A stretch of DNA of 64,000 bases from Candidatus Jettenia sp. AMX2 (GCA_030583665.1 CP129469.1:2595043-2659042), one strand, 5' to 3'. Shown: positions 8,152 through 17,632, numbered from the stretch's first letter. Program-made: numbers and translations. The notes: generated by a model not told the origin, from the letters alone.

Positions 8152-8856
8152 TTAGATTTCTTTTATAACGATTTCCACCCTTCTGTTCCTTGAGCGGTTG
8201 TTTTCACTGCTGTTCGGAAACAAAGGTCTGTAACTGCCATATCCGGAAACACTAAAGCGTGCAGACCTGTGCATTTCCTTCCCTGCAAGATAGCTGCATA
8301 CTGCGGAAGCTCTTGCAATCGACAACCTGATATCACTATCAGAATCGGCAGAATACTGGTCATCGGTATGGCCATCTATTCTTACATTGTTTGGAATAAC
8401 CTTTAACATCCATGCAATCTTATCCAATAACTGCCGGTTTTCTTTCTTTAAGGCAATTTCACCTGCTTCAAAAAGGATATCAGCCCTTATTCTTATCATA
8501 AATCCTTCCCTGGTTTTCAGTAAGTCAACCACATTAAACAATTCATTTTCTGTCATAAACTCAACCATTTCATCCCTCACCATATCCAGGTCAATTCCTG
8601 GCGGCGGAAGGTTATCGGCCTCCACATTTATTCTAAGCCTGTCAGTAGCTTTTGTATCGAATATGCCTGAGTCTTTGAGATCCGCGGCGATTGTATTTAT
8701 AACAAGATTTTCATCTCCCTTTACGGCGACAAAAACACCTTCAATTTTATACGGGTTCATAGCAATAATCAGCACAAAGAATGTCATTAAGAGGGTAATC
8801 ATATCGCTATACGTTAATGCCCAGGCATTCGGATCTTCTTTTTTCTCTTCTCCCAT
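8152..8856 (-). CDS. motB: MotB, stator protein
   Basis: Peptidoglycan-anchored stator subunit. The 234-aa product has a short charged N-terminus and a membrane helix with the conserved pattern WALTYSDMITLLMTFFVLI. D18 is the expected ion-carrying aspartate. A plug/linker follows. The C-terminal OmpA-like domain includes VRIDGHTDDQYS and NSSENNRSRNRRVEIVI, with the peptidoglycan-binding residues typical of the family. Its ATG overlaps the motA stop (TAATG). Confidence 0.95.
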   Translation of the reverse strand: MGEEKKEDPNAWALTYSDMITLLMTFFVLIIAMNPYKIEGVFVAVKGDENLVINTIAADLKDSGIFDTKATDRLRINVEADNLPPPGIDLDMVRDEMVEFMTENELFNVVDLLKTREGFMIRIRADILFEAGEIALKKENRQLLDKIAWMLKVIPNNVRIDGHTDDQYSADSDSDIRLSIARASAVCSYLAGKEMHRSARFSVSGYGSYRPLFPNSSENNRSRNRRVEIVIKEI

Positions 8857-9656
8857 TATTCATCCGCTTTCTTTTTTTCTTCAGAATTTGGCATCTGCTT
8901 TCGTTGTGCAGGTGAAAGAAAGCCTTTTAACTTTTCTTCAACTATCGTTGGATTATCCCCTGATTGGATGGAGACGACACCTTCCACAATTAATTCCTTC
9001 ACCAGTGTTTCTTCTTTTGACCTGATATCCAGTTTCCCAGCCATTGGTAAAAATATTAAATTTGCCAATAACACCCCGTAAAAGGTAGTTATCAATGCAG
9101 TAGCCATGCCTACTCCGATCTGTGATGGATCATCCAGCTCACGAAGCATGAGAATTAATCCTATCAAGGTGCCCATCATACCAAAGGCGGGAGACACAGT
9201 TCCCATGGAAGAAAGAACGTCCCTGCCAATAGAATGCCTGTTTTTTAAATAATCAATTTCTTTTTCAAGTATTTGACGGATGCTGTCGGCATCGGTCCCA
9301 TCAACCATTAATTGTATTGATTTTGAAAGAAAGGCATCCTTACTATCATCGATTTTACTTTCTAACGATAATAATCCTTCTCTTCTTGCAAGCTTTGCAA
9401 ACTCTATCATTCTTTTCATTTCAACCTGAGGGGAAGCGACTTTTACAAACAAGGTTTTCATCATTAAACCAACCAGCCCCGTAACCCTGGTTAAAGGAAA
9501 CCGGATAAGTGTTGCGGCAACGGTTCCACCAGCAACTATCAGAATAGAAGGAATATTCAGAAATGCAATTACACCAGAAAAACCTCCCCCAAGAACGATC
9601 GATATTATGAGCAGTACAAAACCTATGAGCAAACCTGCCGGTGTTGCGATATCCAT
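8856..9656 (-). CDS. motA: MotA, stator protein
   Basis: Stator ion-channel subunit. The 266-aa product has N-terminal helices (TPAGLLIGFVLLIISIVLGG, then IPSILIVAGGTVAATLIRFP). A cytoplasmic loop contains the charged stretch used for torque (AKLARREGLLSLESKIDDSK, about 87-106). The last two helices follow (GTVSPAFGMMGTLIGLILML and ATALITTFYGVLLANLIFLP), with the conserved Pro residues. It overlaps motB by 1 nt and follows the MotE-like gene by 13 nt. Confidence 0.96.
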   Translation of the reverse strand: MDIATPAGLLIGFVLLIISIVLGGGFSGVIAFLNIPSILIVAGGTVAATLIRFPLTRVTGLVGLMMKTLFVKVASPQVEMKRMIEFAKLARREGLLSLESKIDDSKDAFLSKSIQLMVDGTDADSIRQILEKEIDYLKNRHSIGRDVLSSMGTVSPAFGMMGTLIGLILMLRELDDPSQIGVGMATALITTFYGVLLANLIFLPMAGKLDIRSKEETLVKELIVEGVVSIQSGDNPTIVEEKLKGFLSPAQRKQMPNSEEKKKADE

Positions 9657-9669
9657 TCTCTTTACCTCT

Positions 9670-10581
9670 TCATAATAATTTCCTGATCTCTTCGGCTAAT
9701 CTAGAGGCCTTCTCTGTTTCCGCCAATTCCAATATTCTCGCAAGATTTCTGTGGTCCATTTCTGATAGAATACCCACGGCTGTCCTCCTGTCCATTTTCT
9801 CTATAATGGATAAAACCTTTCCAGGGTCCATTCTCTGATAGATTGCTGCAAGCTTCCTTATGTTTCTTTTCTTAATCGTTTCGTCTGATGTTGAATCAAC
9901 CACATGCAATCTTTTCATTTGATCACTAATTACTGCCGCAACAGAAGTACCCATCTCAGTGAGAATGCTTGCAGAATTTTTTGAAGGCATACTGGCTAAT
10001 ATTTTGGCACTGACATCATGACTCATCTTCGTTATAATCTCAGCAGCCCTTACTTTGTCCATCGCTGCATAAACATTCGCTAATTGTCTTATATTCTTTC
10101 TTTTACTTTCCTCAAACAGAACAAGGTCGTTTTCAAGATCTACTCTTTCATTGCCAAGAAACACAAGCATTTCATCTATTCTTTCCCTCATAGACTCGAT
10201 TTCCGCCTTGCGGCTTTCTAAATCTGTTTTAAAAAAGTCTAATTCTTTCTCCTTTTTATCAAGTAAAGCCAGCCTGTTTTCATACATACTTATTCTTTGC
10301 TGCAGCTCTGATTTATATTTACTTATTTCCTCAGGAGAAATATTTTTCAGTATTCTGACTATTGTTGCTTCTTTTTCTTCTCTTTGCTCCACAACGGCGT
10401 CCTCACTATCATCTTCGGCATTCTTTTTTTTGTCAATTTCCGGTAGTTTATCAGAATATAATTGTTTCACCTGCTTTTCGGTCTTTTTTTTTAAAGTAAT
10501 CATTGCCACAGATGATACAGAAAAAAATGCGATAAAAAATAGCATATATTTACTGTATTTTTTTATATTTACCTTAACCAT
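9670..10581 (-). CDS. MotE-like protein with MgtE N-domain (MS-ring/stator accessory)
   Basis: The 303-aa product starts with a single membrane helix (YMLFFIAFFSVSSVAMITL). A long coiled coil follows (about 60-160, rich in E/K/R). The C-terminal half has two MgtE-N/FliG-like repeats (KVRAAEIITKMSHDVSAKIL, then QRMDPGKVLSIIEKMDRRTA and SEMDHRNLARILELA). Proteins of this shape beside fliJ and motA are annotated as MotE or FliG-related flagellar proteins. The exact role is not established from sequence. It overlaps fliJ by 13 nt, so translation is probably coupled. Confidence is high that it belongs to the flagellar operon and lower for the function. Confidence 0.75.
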   Translation of the reverse strand: MVKVNIKKYSKYMLFFIAFFSVSSVAMITLKKKTEKQVKQLYSDKLPEIDKKKNAEDDSEDAVVEQREEKEATIVRILKNISPEEISKYKSELQQRISMYENRLALLDKKEKELDFFKTDLESRKAEIESMRERIDEMLVFLGNERVDLENDLVLFEESKRKNIRQLANVYAAMDKVRAAEIITKMSHDVSAKILASMPSKNSASILTEMGTSVAAVISDQMKRLHVVDSTSDETIKKRNIRKLAAIYQRMDPGKVLSIIEKMDRRTAVGILSEMDHRNLARILELAETEKASRLAEEIRKLL

Positions 10582-11033
10582 TTTTTCATCACCAGATTAT
10601 TGGCAAATTTTGTCATTGCAATATCATCCATTTCTTTGTTCGACAAAAATTCAAGAACGTTTTTGTGTTCCTCTTCCCATCTGTCTCTGAGTTTTTCCAG
10701 TGCCTTCCTTTTTTTTACTATTTTCCACAATTCATCCTGAATGACTTTCATCTCATGCACCATTTTCTGTACTCTGAGTCTGGATGCTTTTATTTCACAA
10801 TTCAGTTTCAAGAAATAATTTTCATATGTTATAAGTTCTCCCTGTGTAACACTTCGCCCTTTTTTTGACTTCAGTTCACCCTGACAGATCATCATGCGCT
10901 TCCAAAGGTTTTCTGATTTATTTTTCTCGTTCAGGAATGCATTCTGAATGTTTTTTAATCTTCCGGCACACTCGTTTTCGTTCATACGTTCTTTATCAAG
11001 CAGCGGTTGAAGTTTAAAGTGAAATTGTTTCAT
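10569..11033 (-). CDS. fliJ: FliJ, export chaperone/ATPase stalk
   Basis: FliJ is a coiled-coil protein that sits in the FliI hexamer and links it to FlhA. The 154-aa product is highly charged and predicted almost fully helical. It has the family start MKQFHFKLQPLLDKERMNE and a C-terminal acidic/basic helical segment. Sequence conservation in FliJ is low; position after fliI and the start motif support the call. Confidence 0.87.
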   Translation of the reverse strand: MKQFHFKLQPLLDKERMNENECAGRLKNIQNAFLNEKNKSENLWKRMMICQGELKSKKGRSVTQGELITYENYFLKLNCEIKASRLRVQKMVHEMKVIQDELWKIVKKRKALEKLRDRWEEEHKNVLEFLSNKEMDDIAMTKFANNLVMKKWLR

Positions 11034-11272
11034 AACTTATAACCTTCTTTACTATACATCTCCTGCTACCCAATACCTATCTTTCAATTGCGGATTGCTG
11101 ATTGCGGATTGCTGATTTCAGACTTCGGATTTTATTCGGTTTTCTTTATACTTCCGATAGATGCAACAGTAATGGTCAAAAGTTCAGTAACCTTTTTTAT
11201 CAGAAGATCCGGTTCTTTGGGTTTCATCCTTTATTCCATACCGCAATCCGAAATTCGCAATCTGTAATTAAA
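11034..11272. repeat. fliJ-fliI gap with GATTGCGGATT-type repeats
   Basis: This 239-nt gap in an otherwise tight operon holds tandem TTGCGGATTGCTGA units (about 11088-11128). A reverse-oriented partner, CCGCAATCCGAAATTCGCAA, lies near 11240-11260. The same family recurs at 24303, 33500, 34310, 34525, 37830, 40470 and 49700. No coding sequence is seen. Confidence 0.75.
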
Positions 11273-12604
11273 CTACCATACATAATCAGACATCATTTCC
11301 TTTAATCTTTCTATGTCTTCGTTCAATTTTCCCTGCTCATCAATACTTTGTCTGAGATATCCAAGAATCGCCCCATACTTTTTTACTGCATAATCAATCC
11401 TATGATTCCTTCCTTCTGTATAGGCGCCCATATTTATCATATCCTCAGCCTCTTTATAAACCGCATAAGTAGTCTTTAACCTTTGTGCAGCCTGCATGTG
11501 TTCAGAGGATACAATATCAATCATACATCTGCTTATACTATTAAGGATGTCAATTGCCGGATAGTGATTTTGTGCTGCTATCTTTCTTGAAAGGATTATA
11601 TGACCATCCAGAATTGCCCGCACTGTATCTGAAACCGGTTCATTCAAATCATCGCCATCTACCAGTACGGTGTACATTGCCGTTATACTCCCTTTGGAAG
11701 TTGTTCCTGTTCTTTCCAGCAATTTCGGAAGAACAGAGAAAACCGAAGGAGTATATCCTTTTGTAGCCGGAGGTTCACCTATAGCCAGGCCTAATTCACG
11801 TTGTGCATTTGCAAGCCTGGTAATGGAATCCACCAATAACATCACATGCAAACCTTTGTCTCTCAGATATTCTGCGATGGTAGTGGCAACAAATGCCCCC
11901 TTTAACCTCACAACAACCGGCCTGTCCGAAGTCACCGCCACTATAACCGATTTCTTCATACCCTCAACGCCCAGGTTGTTTTCTATAAATTCACGCACCT
12001 CTCTTCCTCTTTCTCCTATTAAGGCAACAACATTCACATCTGCCGAAGAAGACTTTGCAATCTTTCCCAAAAGGGTGCTTTTCCCGACTCCGCTACCCGC
12101 AAATATGCCTATCCTTTGCCCTTTCCCGCATGTCATAAGGCTATCAATAACCCTTACTCCTGTATTAATACATTCTGTTATCAGTGGTCTGTCCAGAGGC
12201 TCCGGAGCTTCATTATACAGGAATCTTATTTCGTCGTAATTAATAGTACCTTTTTTGTCGATCGGGTTACCCAATCCGTCGAGTATTCTGCCCTGCAGTG
12301 AAAGGCCGAGTTTTACCGTGAATGGCTTGCCAGTTGCGATCACTTCACTTTTCGGGCTAATACCGTTTGTATCAGCAATCGGCATTAATAACGTTTTTTT
12401 ATCTTTAAAGCCTACGACTTCTGCCAGAACTGGCTTCTTGTTTGATTCGGTTGTCAGGCGACATAACTCTCCTATATGTACTTCCGGTCCAAGGGATTCA
12501 ATTAATACATTGCTTGCCCTTGAAACGATTCCTGTTAAATTCATGGTATGTATGCCCGATAGTCTTTTATGATATTTTTCAAACATTTCCTCTATTCGTG
12601 ACAT
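11273..12604 (-). CDS. fliI: FliI, flagellum-specific ATPase
   Basis: Hexameric ATPase energising flagellar export, related to F1-ATPase beta. At 443 aa it has family length. Walker A is GIFAGSGVGKSTLLGK (about 169-184) and Walker B is HVMLLVDSITRLA. The catalytic region includes GERGREVREFIEN and the type III ATPase signature PSVFSVLPKLLERTG. The start overlaps fliH by 13 nt. Confidence 0.97.
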   Translation of the reverse strand: MSRIEEMFEKYHKRLSGIHTMNLTGIVSRASNVLIESLGPEVHIGELCRLTTESNKKPVLAEVVGFKDKKTLLMPIADTNGISPKSEVIATGKPFTVKLGLSLQGRILDGLGNPIDKKGTINYDEIRFLYNEAPEPLDRPLITECINTGVRVIDSLMTCGKGQRIGIFAGSGVGKSTLLGKIAKSSSADVNVVALIGERGREVREFIENNLGVEGMKKSVIVAVTSDRPVVVRLKGAFVATTIAEYLRDKGLHVMLLVDSITRLANAQRELGLAIGEPPATKGYTPSVFSVLPKLLERTGTTSKGSITAMYTVLVDGDDLNEPVSDTVRAILDGHIILSRKIAAQNHYPAIDILNSISRCMIDIVSSEHMQAAQRLKTTYAVYKEAEDMINMGAYTEGRNHRIDYAVKKYGAILGYLRQSIDEQGKLNEDIERLKEMMSDYVW

Positions 12605-13233
12605 TTTCTGTCTTCTGTTTCTAAATGTTGTTCTTCAAATACTGAAATGACTTCACCCCAGCGCGTTTCCAGCCTTGCATCGACACAGCCATAATCCGTT
12701 TCGACCTTACAGCCTCCCCGTGAAATATCATTATCACTGATTATTTCACAATCCCCGTTATGATCAGAAAACATGTTGATTTTCATTTCCGTAAGCTTTT
12801 CAAAATCAGCAGGATTAACAAGGATTTTTAAAATATTGTTTTTTTTCACCTTATTAAGTGCCTCCGAAACAATTTTTGCGGTTATCTTACTGCCATTCTG
12901 TGAGATTTCTTCGTGTACCAATTTCTTTGCAACCGCAAGCGCGAGTCTGATTATTTCTTTTTCACTTTTTTCCCAGATAATTTCTGTTTCATTCTTTAGA
13001 TCGAAGATCGCTTTTTTTAATCCCTGGCAAAGAATCTTTACGTCCTCCTGGTTTTTACTCAGCGCGTCAAGCCAGCCTTTCTGATACGCTTCTTTTGCAA
13101 TCGCATCCATTAGCTTCTTTTTTTCTTCGTCCTCATCTATTGGTTTCTCGTTTTCTTTTTTATCGATAACCGGCAAATCAGGTTTCAAAAGAAACGACTT
13201 TCTGATAACCGGTGATTTGTAAATATTACTCAT
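12592..13233 (-). CDS. fliH: FliH, FliI regulator
   Basis: FliH inhibits and tethers FliI and is related to the V/F-ATPase E/b+delta stalk. The 213-aa product has a variable N-terminus and a charged helical middle (about 35-95, KKKLMDAIAKEAYQKGWLDA). The C-terminal HrpE/FliH domain follows (RLALAVAKKLVHEEISQNG, then ILVNPADFEKLTEM, SRGGCKVETDYGCVDARLET). It overlaps fliG by 4 nt (ATGA) and fliI by 13 nt, supporting an operon. Confidence 0.92.
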   Translation of the reverse strand: MSNIYKSPVIRKSFLLKPDLPVIDKKENEKPIDEDEEKKKLMDAIAKEAYQKGWLDALSKNQEDVKILCQGLKKAIFDLKNETEIIWEKSEKEIIRLALAVAKKLVHEEISQNGSKITAKIVSEALNKVKKNNILKILVNPADFEKLTEMKINMFSDHNGDCEIISDNDISRGGCKVETDYGCVDARLETRWGEVISVFEEQHLETEDRKCHE

Positions 13234-14183
13234 ACCATCGGCCCAAGATCCTGAGATTTCCCTCTTACCTTTTCACCCTGAGCTTCAAGTTTACTCAAGG
13301 CATCAACGATGACCTTTTGTGCCGCCTCTACTTCAGCCAGCGGTTTCGGTCCGAGCATTTGTTGTTCTTCAGTTACCATCTCACCCATACGTTTGGACAT
13401 ATTTTTAAATATTTTATCCCTCACTGCCTTACTGGCTGTTTTTAAACTCATGGCAATGGTAACAGTCTCTGTCTCTGCCAGCACCTGCCTGAGAAATTTA
13501 TCCTCCACCAATGAAATATCCTCAAACACAAACATAAATGCCCTGATTTCCTGTGCCATTGATGGATCCTCTTCCTTTATGCGCTGCATTACTGTTTTTT
13601 CCGTTACAGAATCGCTCCGGTTAAGTATTTCGGCAATCATCCGGTATTTTTTTTCGCTTGGCGTGCTTATTCTGTCACCCAGCAACCGTACTTTTTCCTT
13701 TAAAAGCTCATCTACCTGTTTCACAATATGTACCGGTGGCGGCGTTGCAATCACTATCTTGTTTATCAAATCAAGTCTCATTTCTTCCGGCATTATCCGC
13801 ATAATATCTGCAGACTGCTGCGGCTCAAGATAAGACAATACTAATGCCAGGAGCTGGGTATCTTCTCCTGCAAGGATTGAGATAATCTCATCTGCTGTAA
13901 GGTGCTTAAGGCATCTGAATGGCGCATCTGCAGGTCTGCGATCCCTGATGATATTGATGATTTCATCAGTTTGCCGGCACGATTGCAATTGTCCGTTGAA
14001 TTCGTTAAGCACTTGTAAGGAATCCTCGTCAGAAACGTTTTTCAGCTTTTCAATCGCATCGCTAATATCTTCGATCTCATTTTCTTCAAAATTTTTGAGA
14101 ATTTCTGCTGCTACATCAGGACCTAGATTCAGAAGAAGTATCGCTACTTTTTCCTTATTTGAAAGCTCCGGCTGCATGTTCAC
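13230..14183 (-). CDS. fliG: FliG, motor switch protein
   Basis: Rotor protein that contacts MotA and couples the MS ring to the C-ring. The 317-aa product is slightly short for FliG but has all domains. The N-terminal FliF-binding domain has KVAILLLNLGPDVAAEILK. The middle domain has the armadillo-type motif as SYLEPQQSADIMRIMP, where many homologues have EHPQ. The C-terminal charged-ridge domain has FVFEDISLVEDKFLRQVL, then KNMSKRMGEMVTEEQQMLGP. It overlaps the 3' end of fliF by 29 nt from the ATG at 14183; a second ATG two codons in is also possible. Confidence 0.95.
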   Translation of the reverse strand: MNMQPELSNKEKVAILLLNLGPDVAAEILKNFEENEIEDISDAIEKLKNVSDEDSLQVLNEFNGQLQSCRQTDEIINIIRDRRPADAPFRCLKHLTADEIISILAGEDTQLLALVLSYLEPQQSADIMRIMPEEMRLDLINKIVIATPPPVHIVKQVDELLKEKVRLLGDRISTPSEKKYRMIAEILNRSDSVTEKTVMQRIKEEDPSMAQEIRAFMFVFEDISLVEDKFLRQVLAETETVTIAMSLKTASKAVRDKIFKNMSKRMGEMVTEEQQMLGPKPLAEVEAAQKVIVDALSKLEAQGEKVRGKSQDLGPMV

Positions 14184-15729
14184 TCTCCTTCAGCCATTTT
14201 TTTACAAGATTACTGGTAGTTTTCGGGTTGCTTTTTATGTTTTCTATTAAGCTGCTCCTGATATCTTCGAATTTTACGTATGGCTTATCCAGCCCTGCAA
14301 GCCCTGTATCTTCTTTTTTTTCTGTCTGGCCATTCATAAGCTCTGGCATCGCCGGATAGGTAGCATAACCTCCCGTTGTAGCCAGGATTCGTCTTAATGC
14401 CCTTGCTGCAAACCAAAGAAAGGCAAGAACCGCTATTCCAAGGGAAGCGTTTCTGGCAACAGACAGTATGAATTCTCTTTTATCTGCCTTTTCGATGCCT
14501 TCAAAATCAATGAAACCGTGAACATTGCTTTGGAATTCAACGCTTTGTATTTCAAGCTTATCATTTCTTGGCGGTGATTCATCAAATCCTATTGCCTGTT
14601 TTACGACAGCGGCTATTCTATTTAATTCATCTTCGGTCCTGGGAATATATTTTGCATACATCTCCCCATTTTCTCCTTTTACCTTTTCATACATACCATC
14701 GACGAGGATGGCAACTGTTAGTCGTTTGATGCGGGCCTTATTTTCAGATATATTACGTTCTACTCTGCTCAGCTCATATACCGTAGTCTCAGTTTCTTTT
14801 TTTTCCCTGGAAAATCTTCCGCCGTCAGCGCCACCAGCATCCTGAGGTACTTCCGTTGACTGTGTTGTAACAACCTGATTTCTGGGAACTCTTTTTTCCT
14901 GATCATATTCTATGTGTCTTTCATCAATATGATTAAAATCCAGACTCACATGTATCTTAACCTTTGACCGGTTAGGCCCTGTTATTTTTTCGAGTATGCT
15001 CATTACTTTAGACGTATAATGGTCTTCTATCTTCCTGTTTAAATCAAACTGATCTGCAATAATCCTGGACACCTTCGAATCTCCGGCCTTTGACAGCAAA
15101 TTACCCATATTATCAGTAATAGTAATGTTTTCGGGACTCAATCCTTCTACACTTGTACTGACAAGATGGGTAATTCCTGCAATCTTTGAAGCATCCAATG
15201 TATTTCTGCCGTGTGTCCATAAGACCACCGAAGCTGTCGCCGGTTTTTTGTCAAACAGGGAAGCTTCAGGTATCACGATTTGAACCCTTGCCTGCCTTAT
15301 CCCATCCAATTGTGTAATAGTCTTAGATAACTCACCCTGAAGAGCCCTTCTATAATTAACTCTTTGTGCCAGGTCAGACATCCCAAACTGGTTTTTATCA
15401 AATAGTTCAAAACCTACGTCCCCTCTTGGCAGATTTGCATTAGCAAGAGACATTCTTGCCTCGTATATCATGTTTGAAGGAATCAGTACGGTAGAACCAT
15501 TGTCCGTTATTTTATAAGGTATGTTGTGGTCCTTTAAATACGCTACTACCTCTGAGGCATCTTTCCTGCTCATATCACCATACAAAAGACCGTAATTCGG
15601 AGTCCTTACCCAAAAGGTAACAGCAAATAAGGCTACCGCAAACCCCAGTGTCATCACAATAAAAACAAGTTTCTGCCCGAAACTTATTCCCTTCCATACG
15701 TTGCTGAACTGCTCTACTATCTGATTCAA
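14155..15729 (-). CDS. fliF: FliF, MS-ring protein
   Basis: Forms the MS ring that nucleates the basal body. The 524-aa product has an N-terminal membrane helix (LVFIVMTLGFAVALFAVTFW) and ring-building motifs (TPNYGLLYGDMSRKDASEVV, then VNYRRALQGELSKTITQLDG and VQIVIPEASLF). The C-terminal helix is NASLGIAVLAFLWFAARAL, and a cytoplasmic FliG-binding tail ends in LVKKWLKESEHA. It is preceded by a 651-nt gap to fliE, so it may start a transcript. Confidence 0.97.
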   Translation of the reverse strand: MNQIVEQFSNVWKGISFGQKLVFIVMTLGFAVALFAVTFWVRTPNYGLLYGDMSRKDASEVVAYLKDHNIPYKITDNGSTVLIPSNMIYEARMSLANANLPRGDVGFELFDKNQFGMSDLAQRVNYRRALQGELSKTITQLDGIRQARVQIVIPEASLFDKKPATASVVLWTHGRNTLDASKIAGITHLVSTSVEGLSPENITITDNMGNLLSKAGDSKVSRIIADQFDLNRKIEDHYTSKVMSILEKITGPNRSKVKIHVSLDFNHIDERHIEYDQEKRVPRNQVVTTQSTEVPQDAGGADGGRFSREKKETETTVYELSRVERNISENKARIKRLTVAILVDGMYEKVKGENGEMYAKYIPRTEDELNRIAAVVKQAIGFDESPPRNDKLEIQSVEFQSNVHGFIDFEGIEKADKREFILSVARNASLGIAVLAFLWFAARALRRILATTGGYATYPAMPELMNGQTEKKEDTGLAGLDKPYVKFEDIRSSLIENIKSNPKTTSNLVKKWLKESEHAAGAFK

Positions 15730-16380
15730 GCGTTATTGCTCCTTGTATTAAATATTTTACTGCCGAGATCAGGAGGTAGGAATACCTTGTTTGAAATTCC
15801 TAAACATCTGGTAGCCTTTTACTCCCTGGTGTAATATTTCCCCTCTCTTGCAAGCTGTTTTTTATAACAGGCAAAACATATACCACAGTAATACAATATT
15901 TCCTGAAGCAGTTTTCGCATATACTTATACTCTTAAGATACCATCAATCAAATAATTCCAATTGAGTTTATATAAACGGTTTTAAAAGTGCAATATTTTG
16001 ACGAAGCACATCATAACTAAAATCGTAGCATTATTTAACCAAGTGTAGTTTTATTCAACGTATCTTAAAAAGTAAGGTAACAATTAATATCCACCAAATA
16101 AAAAGCAGCTAAAACTGCGATGTTATGCATGGTTAGTGAGGTGAGAAGATACTATAACTTTGAAGACAGGCTATTATTTCAGGAGTTTCGTATCTTTTTA
16201 AAAAACTTACTATGAACCTTTATGTGGCTACTTTTCATAATTAATGATTTGAGGGTTTGAAGGAATTGGCTAAAGAGAGACAGGCCTCTTCTTTGGAAGG
16301 TCAGCAAAGCAATCGTGTTTCTTGTTATGTTGCATGGCTCTTGTGTTTTTTGCGGTTTCTCATTTCCCTGAGTACACAGG
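15730..16380. other. Long gap between fliE and fliF
   Basis: A 651-nt AT-rich stretch without a convincing reading frame on either strand. It splits fliE from fliF, which are usually adjacent. I looked for GG-N10-GC and sigma-28 sites on the fliF strand and found none that satisfied both boxes. Similar segments starting CGTATCTT occur near 16058 and 16190. Nothing else is recognised. Confidence 0.5.
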
Positions 16381-16680
16381 TTAAACCTGCATTTTCATGA
16401 TTTCATTATACGCATCAACTAATTTATTACGGGTTTCCATCATAAACTTAAAGCTTACTTCTGCCTTAGACATTGCAATCATCACTTCGTGAAGATTTTC
16501 AACCTTCCCTGCTGCAAAATTTTCTATTGATTCCCCGGCTTTGAGTTGCAGATCATTTACTTCATTTACGTATTTGCTGATTGTTTCTTTAAAACCAGCT
16601 TCGCCTTTTTGTATATTTTTGTCAGGTTTTTGTACAACATTCGTACTATTATGTATGGGACCTATTGAAATTGTATCCAT
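16381..16680 (-). CDS. fliE: FliE, MS-ring/rod junction protein
   Basis: Adaptor between the MS ring and the rod and the first export substrate. The 99-aa product has the family pattern: GFKETISKYVNEVNDLQLKA, then NLHEVMIAMSKAEVSFKFMM, ending in ETRNKLVDAYNEIMKMQV. It follows flgC by 6 nt in the usual flgB-flgC-fliE order. Confidence 0.96.
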   Translation of the reverse strand: MDTISIGPIHNSTNVVQKPDKNIQKGEAGFKETISKYVNEVNDLQLKAGESIENFAAGKVENLHEVMIAMSKAEVSFKFMMETRNKLVDAYNEIMKMQV

Positions 16681-16686
16681 ATTTCA

Positions 16687-17133
16687 TTACCTCCTTATGA
16701 TATCAAGCGCCCTGTTATTCATCTTTCTTAATGCTGAAATAACTGACGTATTGGCCTCGTAGGACCTTGATGCAGAAATCATATCCACCATTTCGTTTGA
16801 AATACTTACATTTGGCATGCTTACAAATCCTTGCTCGTCAGCATGCGGATGCCCTGGCATATAGACCATTAATGGAGGCGTTGTGGATTCTTTTACTCCC
16901 ATTATTTTTACACCGTTCAGTTTTATATCTTTGATCGAAGACCCGCCTATCATAGATTTATTCAAGACCGTTGCAAATTGAACCTCTTTTCTTCGGTACG
17001 GCCCTCCGCCAGGAGTTTCCGTAACCTGGGCGTTTGCAATATTGCTCGCTATCACACCCATTTTTACTTTCGCAGCCGAAAGACCTGATGCACTGATGTC
17101 AAACACTGAAAGAGGCTTATCAAATACAGACAT
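16687..17133 (-). CDS. flgC: FlgC, proximal rod protein
   Basis: Rod protein of the basal body. The 148-aa product has the N-terminal rod/hook motif (FDISASGLSAAKVKMGVIAS, ANAQVTET) and the C-terminal D0 helix (SNEMVDMISASRSYEANTSV, then ALDIIRR). It is separated from flgB by 128 nt that contain a candidate sigma-54 promoter, so it may be transcribed independently of flgB. Confidence 0.96.
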   Translation of the reverse strand: MSVFDKPLSVFDISASGLSAAKVKMGVIASNIANAQVTETPGGGPYRRKEVQFATVLNKSMIGGSSIKDIKLNGVKIMGVKESTTPPLMVYMPGHPHADEQGFVSMPNVSISNEMVDMISASRSYEANTSVISALRKMNNRALDIIRR

Positions 17134-17189
17134 ACCTAGCCCTCCCTTTTGAGTCCTTTTTAAAGGATTACATATTCCTTATATTCCTC

Positions 17190-17205
17190 AGCATTCCTTA
17201 CGCCA
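17190..17205 (-). promoter_or_regulatory. Candidate sigma-54 promoter upstream of flgC
   Basis: Minus-strand TGGCGTAAGGAATGCT has GG (17203-17204) and GC (17191-17192) exactly 10 nt apart, with TGG and TGCT matching the sigma-54 -24/-12 boxes. The predicted start would be about 45-50 nt upstream of flgC. The middle bases differ from consensus, so this is weaker than the sites at 54266 and 58804. Confidence 0.5.
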
Positions 17206-17261
17206 TGTCCAGTATTGTCTACGAATATTCTCATACTATTATTGATACGAACCGGATCTGC

Positions 17262-17627
17262 CTACCTGCCCTCTATTGCAGAAATTATACCTTTGAATTT
17301 TTTTGACAGTAATTCCACATAGATATTGTACCGGTCGGTCATCTGATAGAAAGTGACCAACTCTTTTTCCAGATCAACGTTATTGCCATCCTGTGTTGTG
17401 CTTTTATCACGGGATAACGTTATGGATTCCTTCAGGTTTTTCATTTTCTCAGCATCCTTGCTTTCGATCGCCTTTTGCAATTCATCCTGGAATGAAACCT
17501 CAAATTTCTTAAACCCCGGCGTGTTTGCATTCGCAATATTATTTGCAAGAACTTTATTTTTGGCAGATGTCAAATCAAGCAATTTTGATAACAGCACAAA
17601 ATTATTATCCGATACGTTCATTTCCAT
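17262..17627 (-). CDS. flgB: FlgB, proximal rod protein
   Basis: First rod protein, contacting FliE. The 121-aa product has the family N-terminus (FVLLSKLLDLTSAKNKVLAN, IANANTPGFKKFEVSF) and C-terminal segment (KELVTFYQMTDRYNIYVELL, KFKGIISAIEG). It starts 5 nt after the sigma-54 regulator stop, so it is probably cotranscribed with the kinase and regulator. Confidence 0.95.
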   Translation of the reverse strand: MEMNVSDNNFVLLSKLLDLTSAKNKVLANNIANANTPGFKKFEVSFQDELQKAIESKDAEKMKNLKESITLSRDKSTTQDGNNVDLEKELVTFYQMTDRYNIYVELLSKKFKGIISAIEGR

Positions 17628-17632
17628 TTCCT

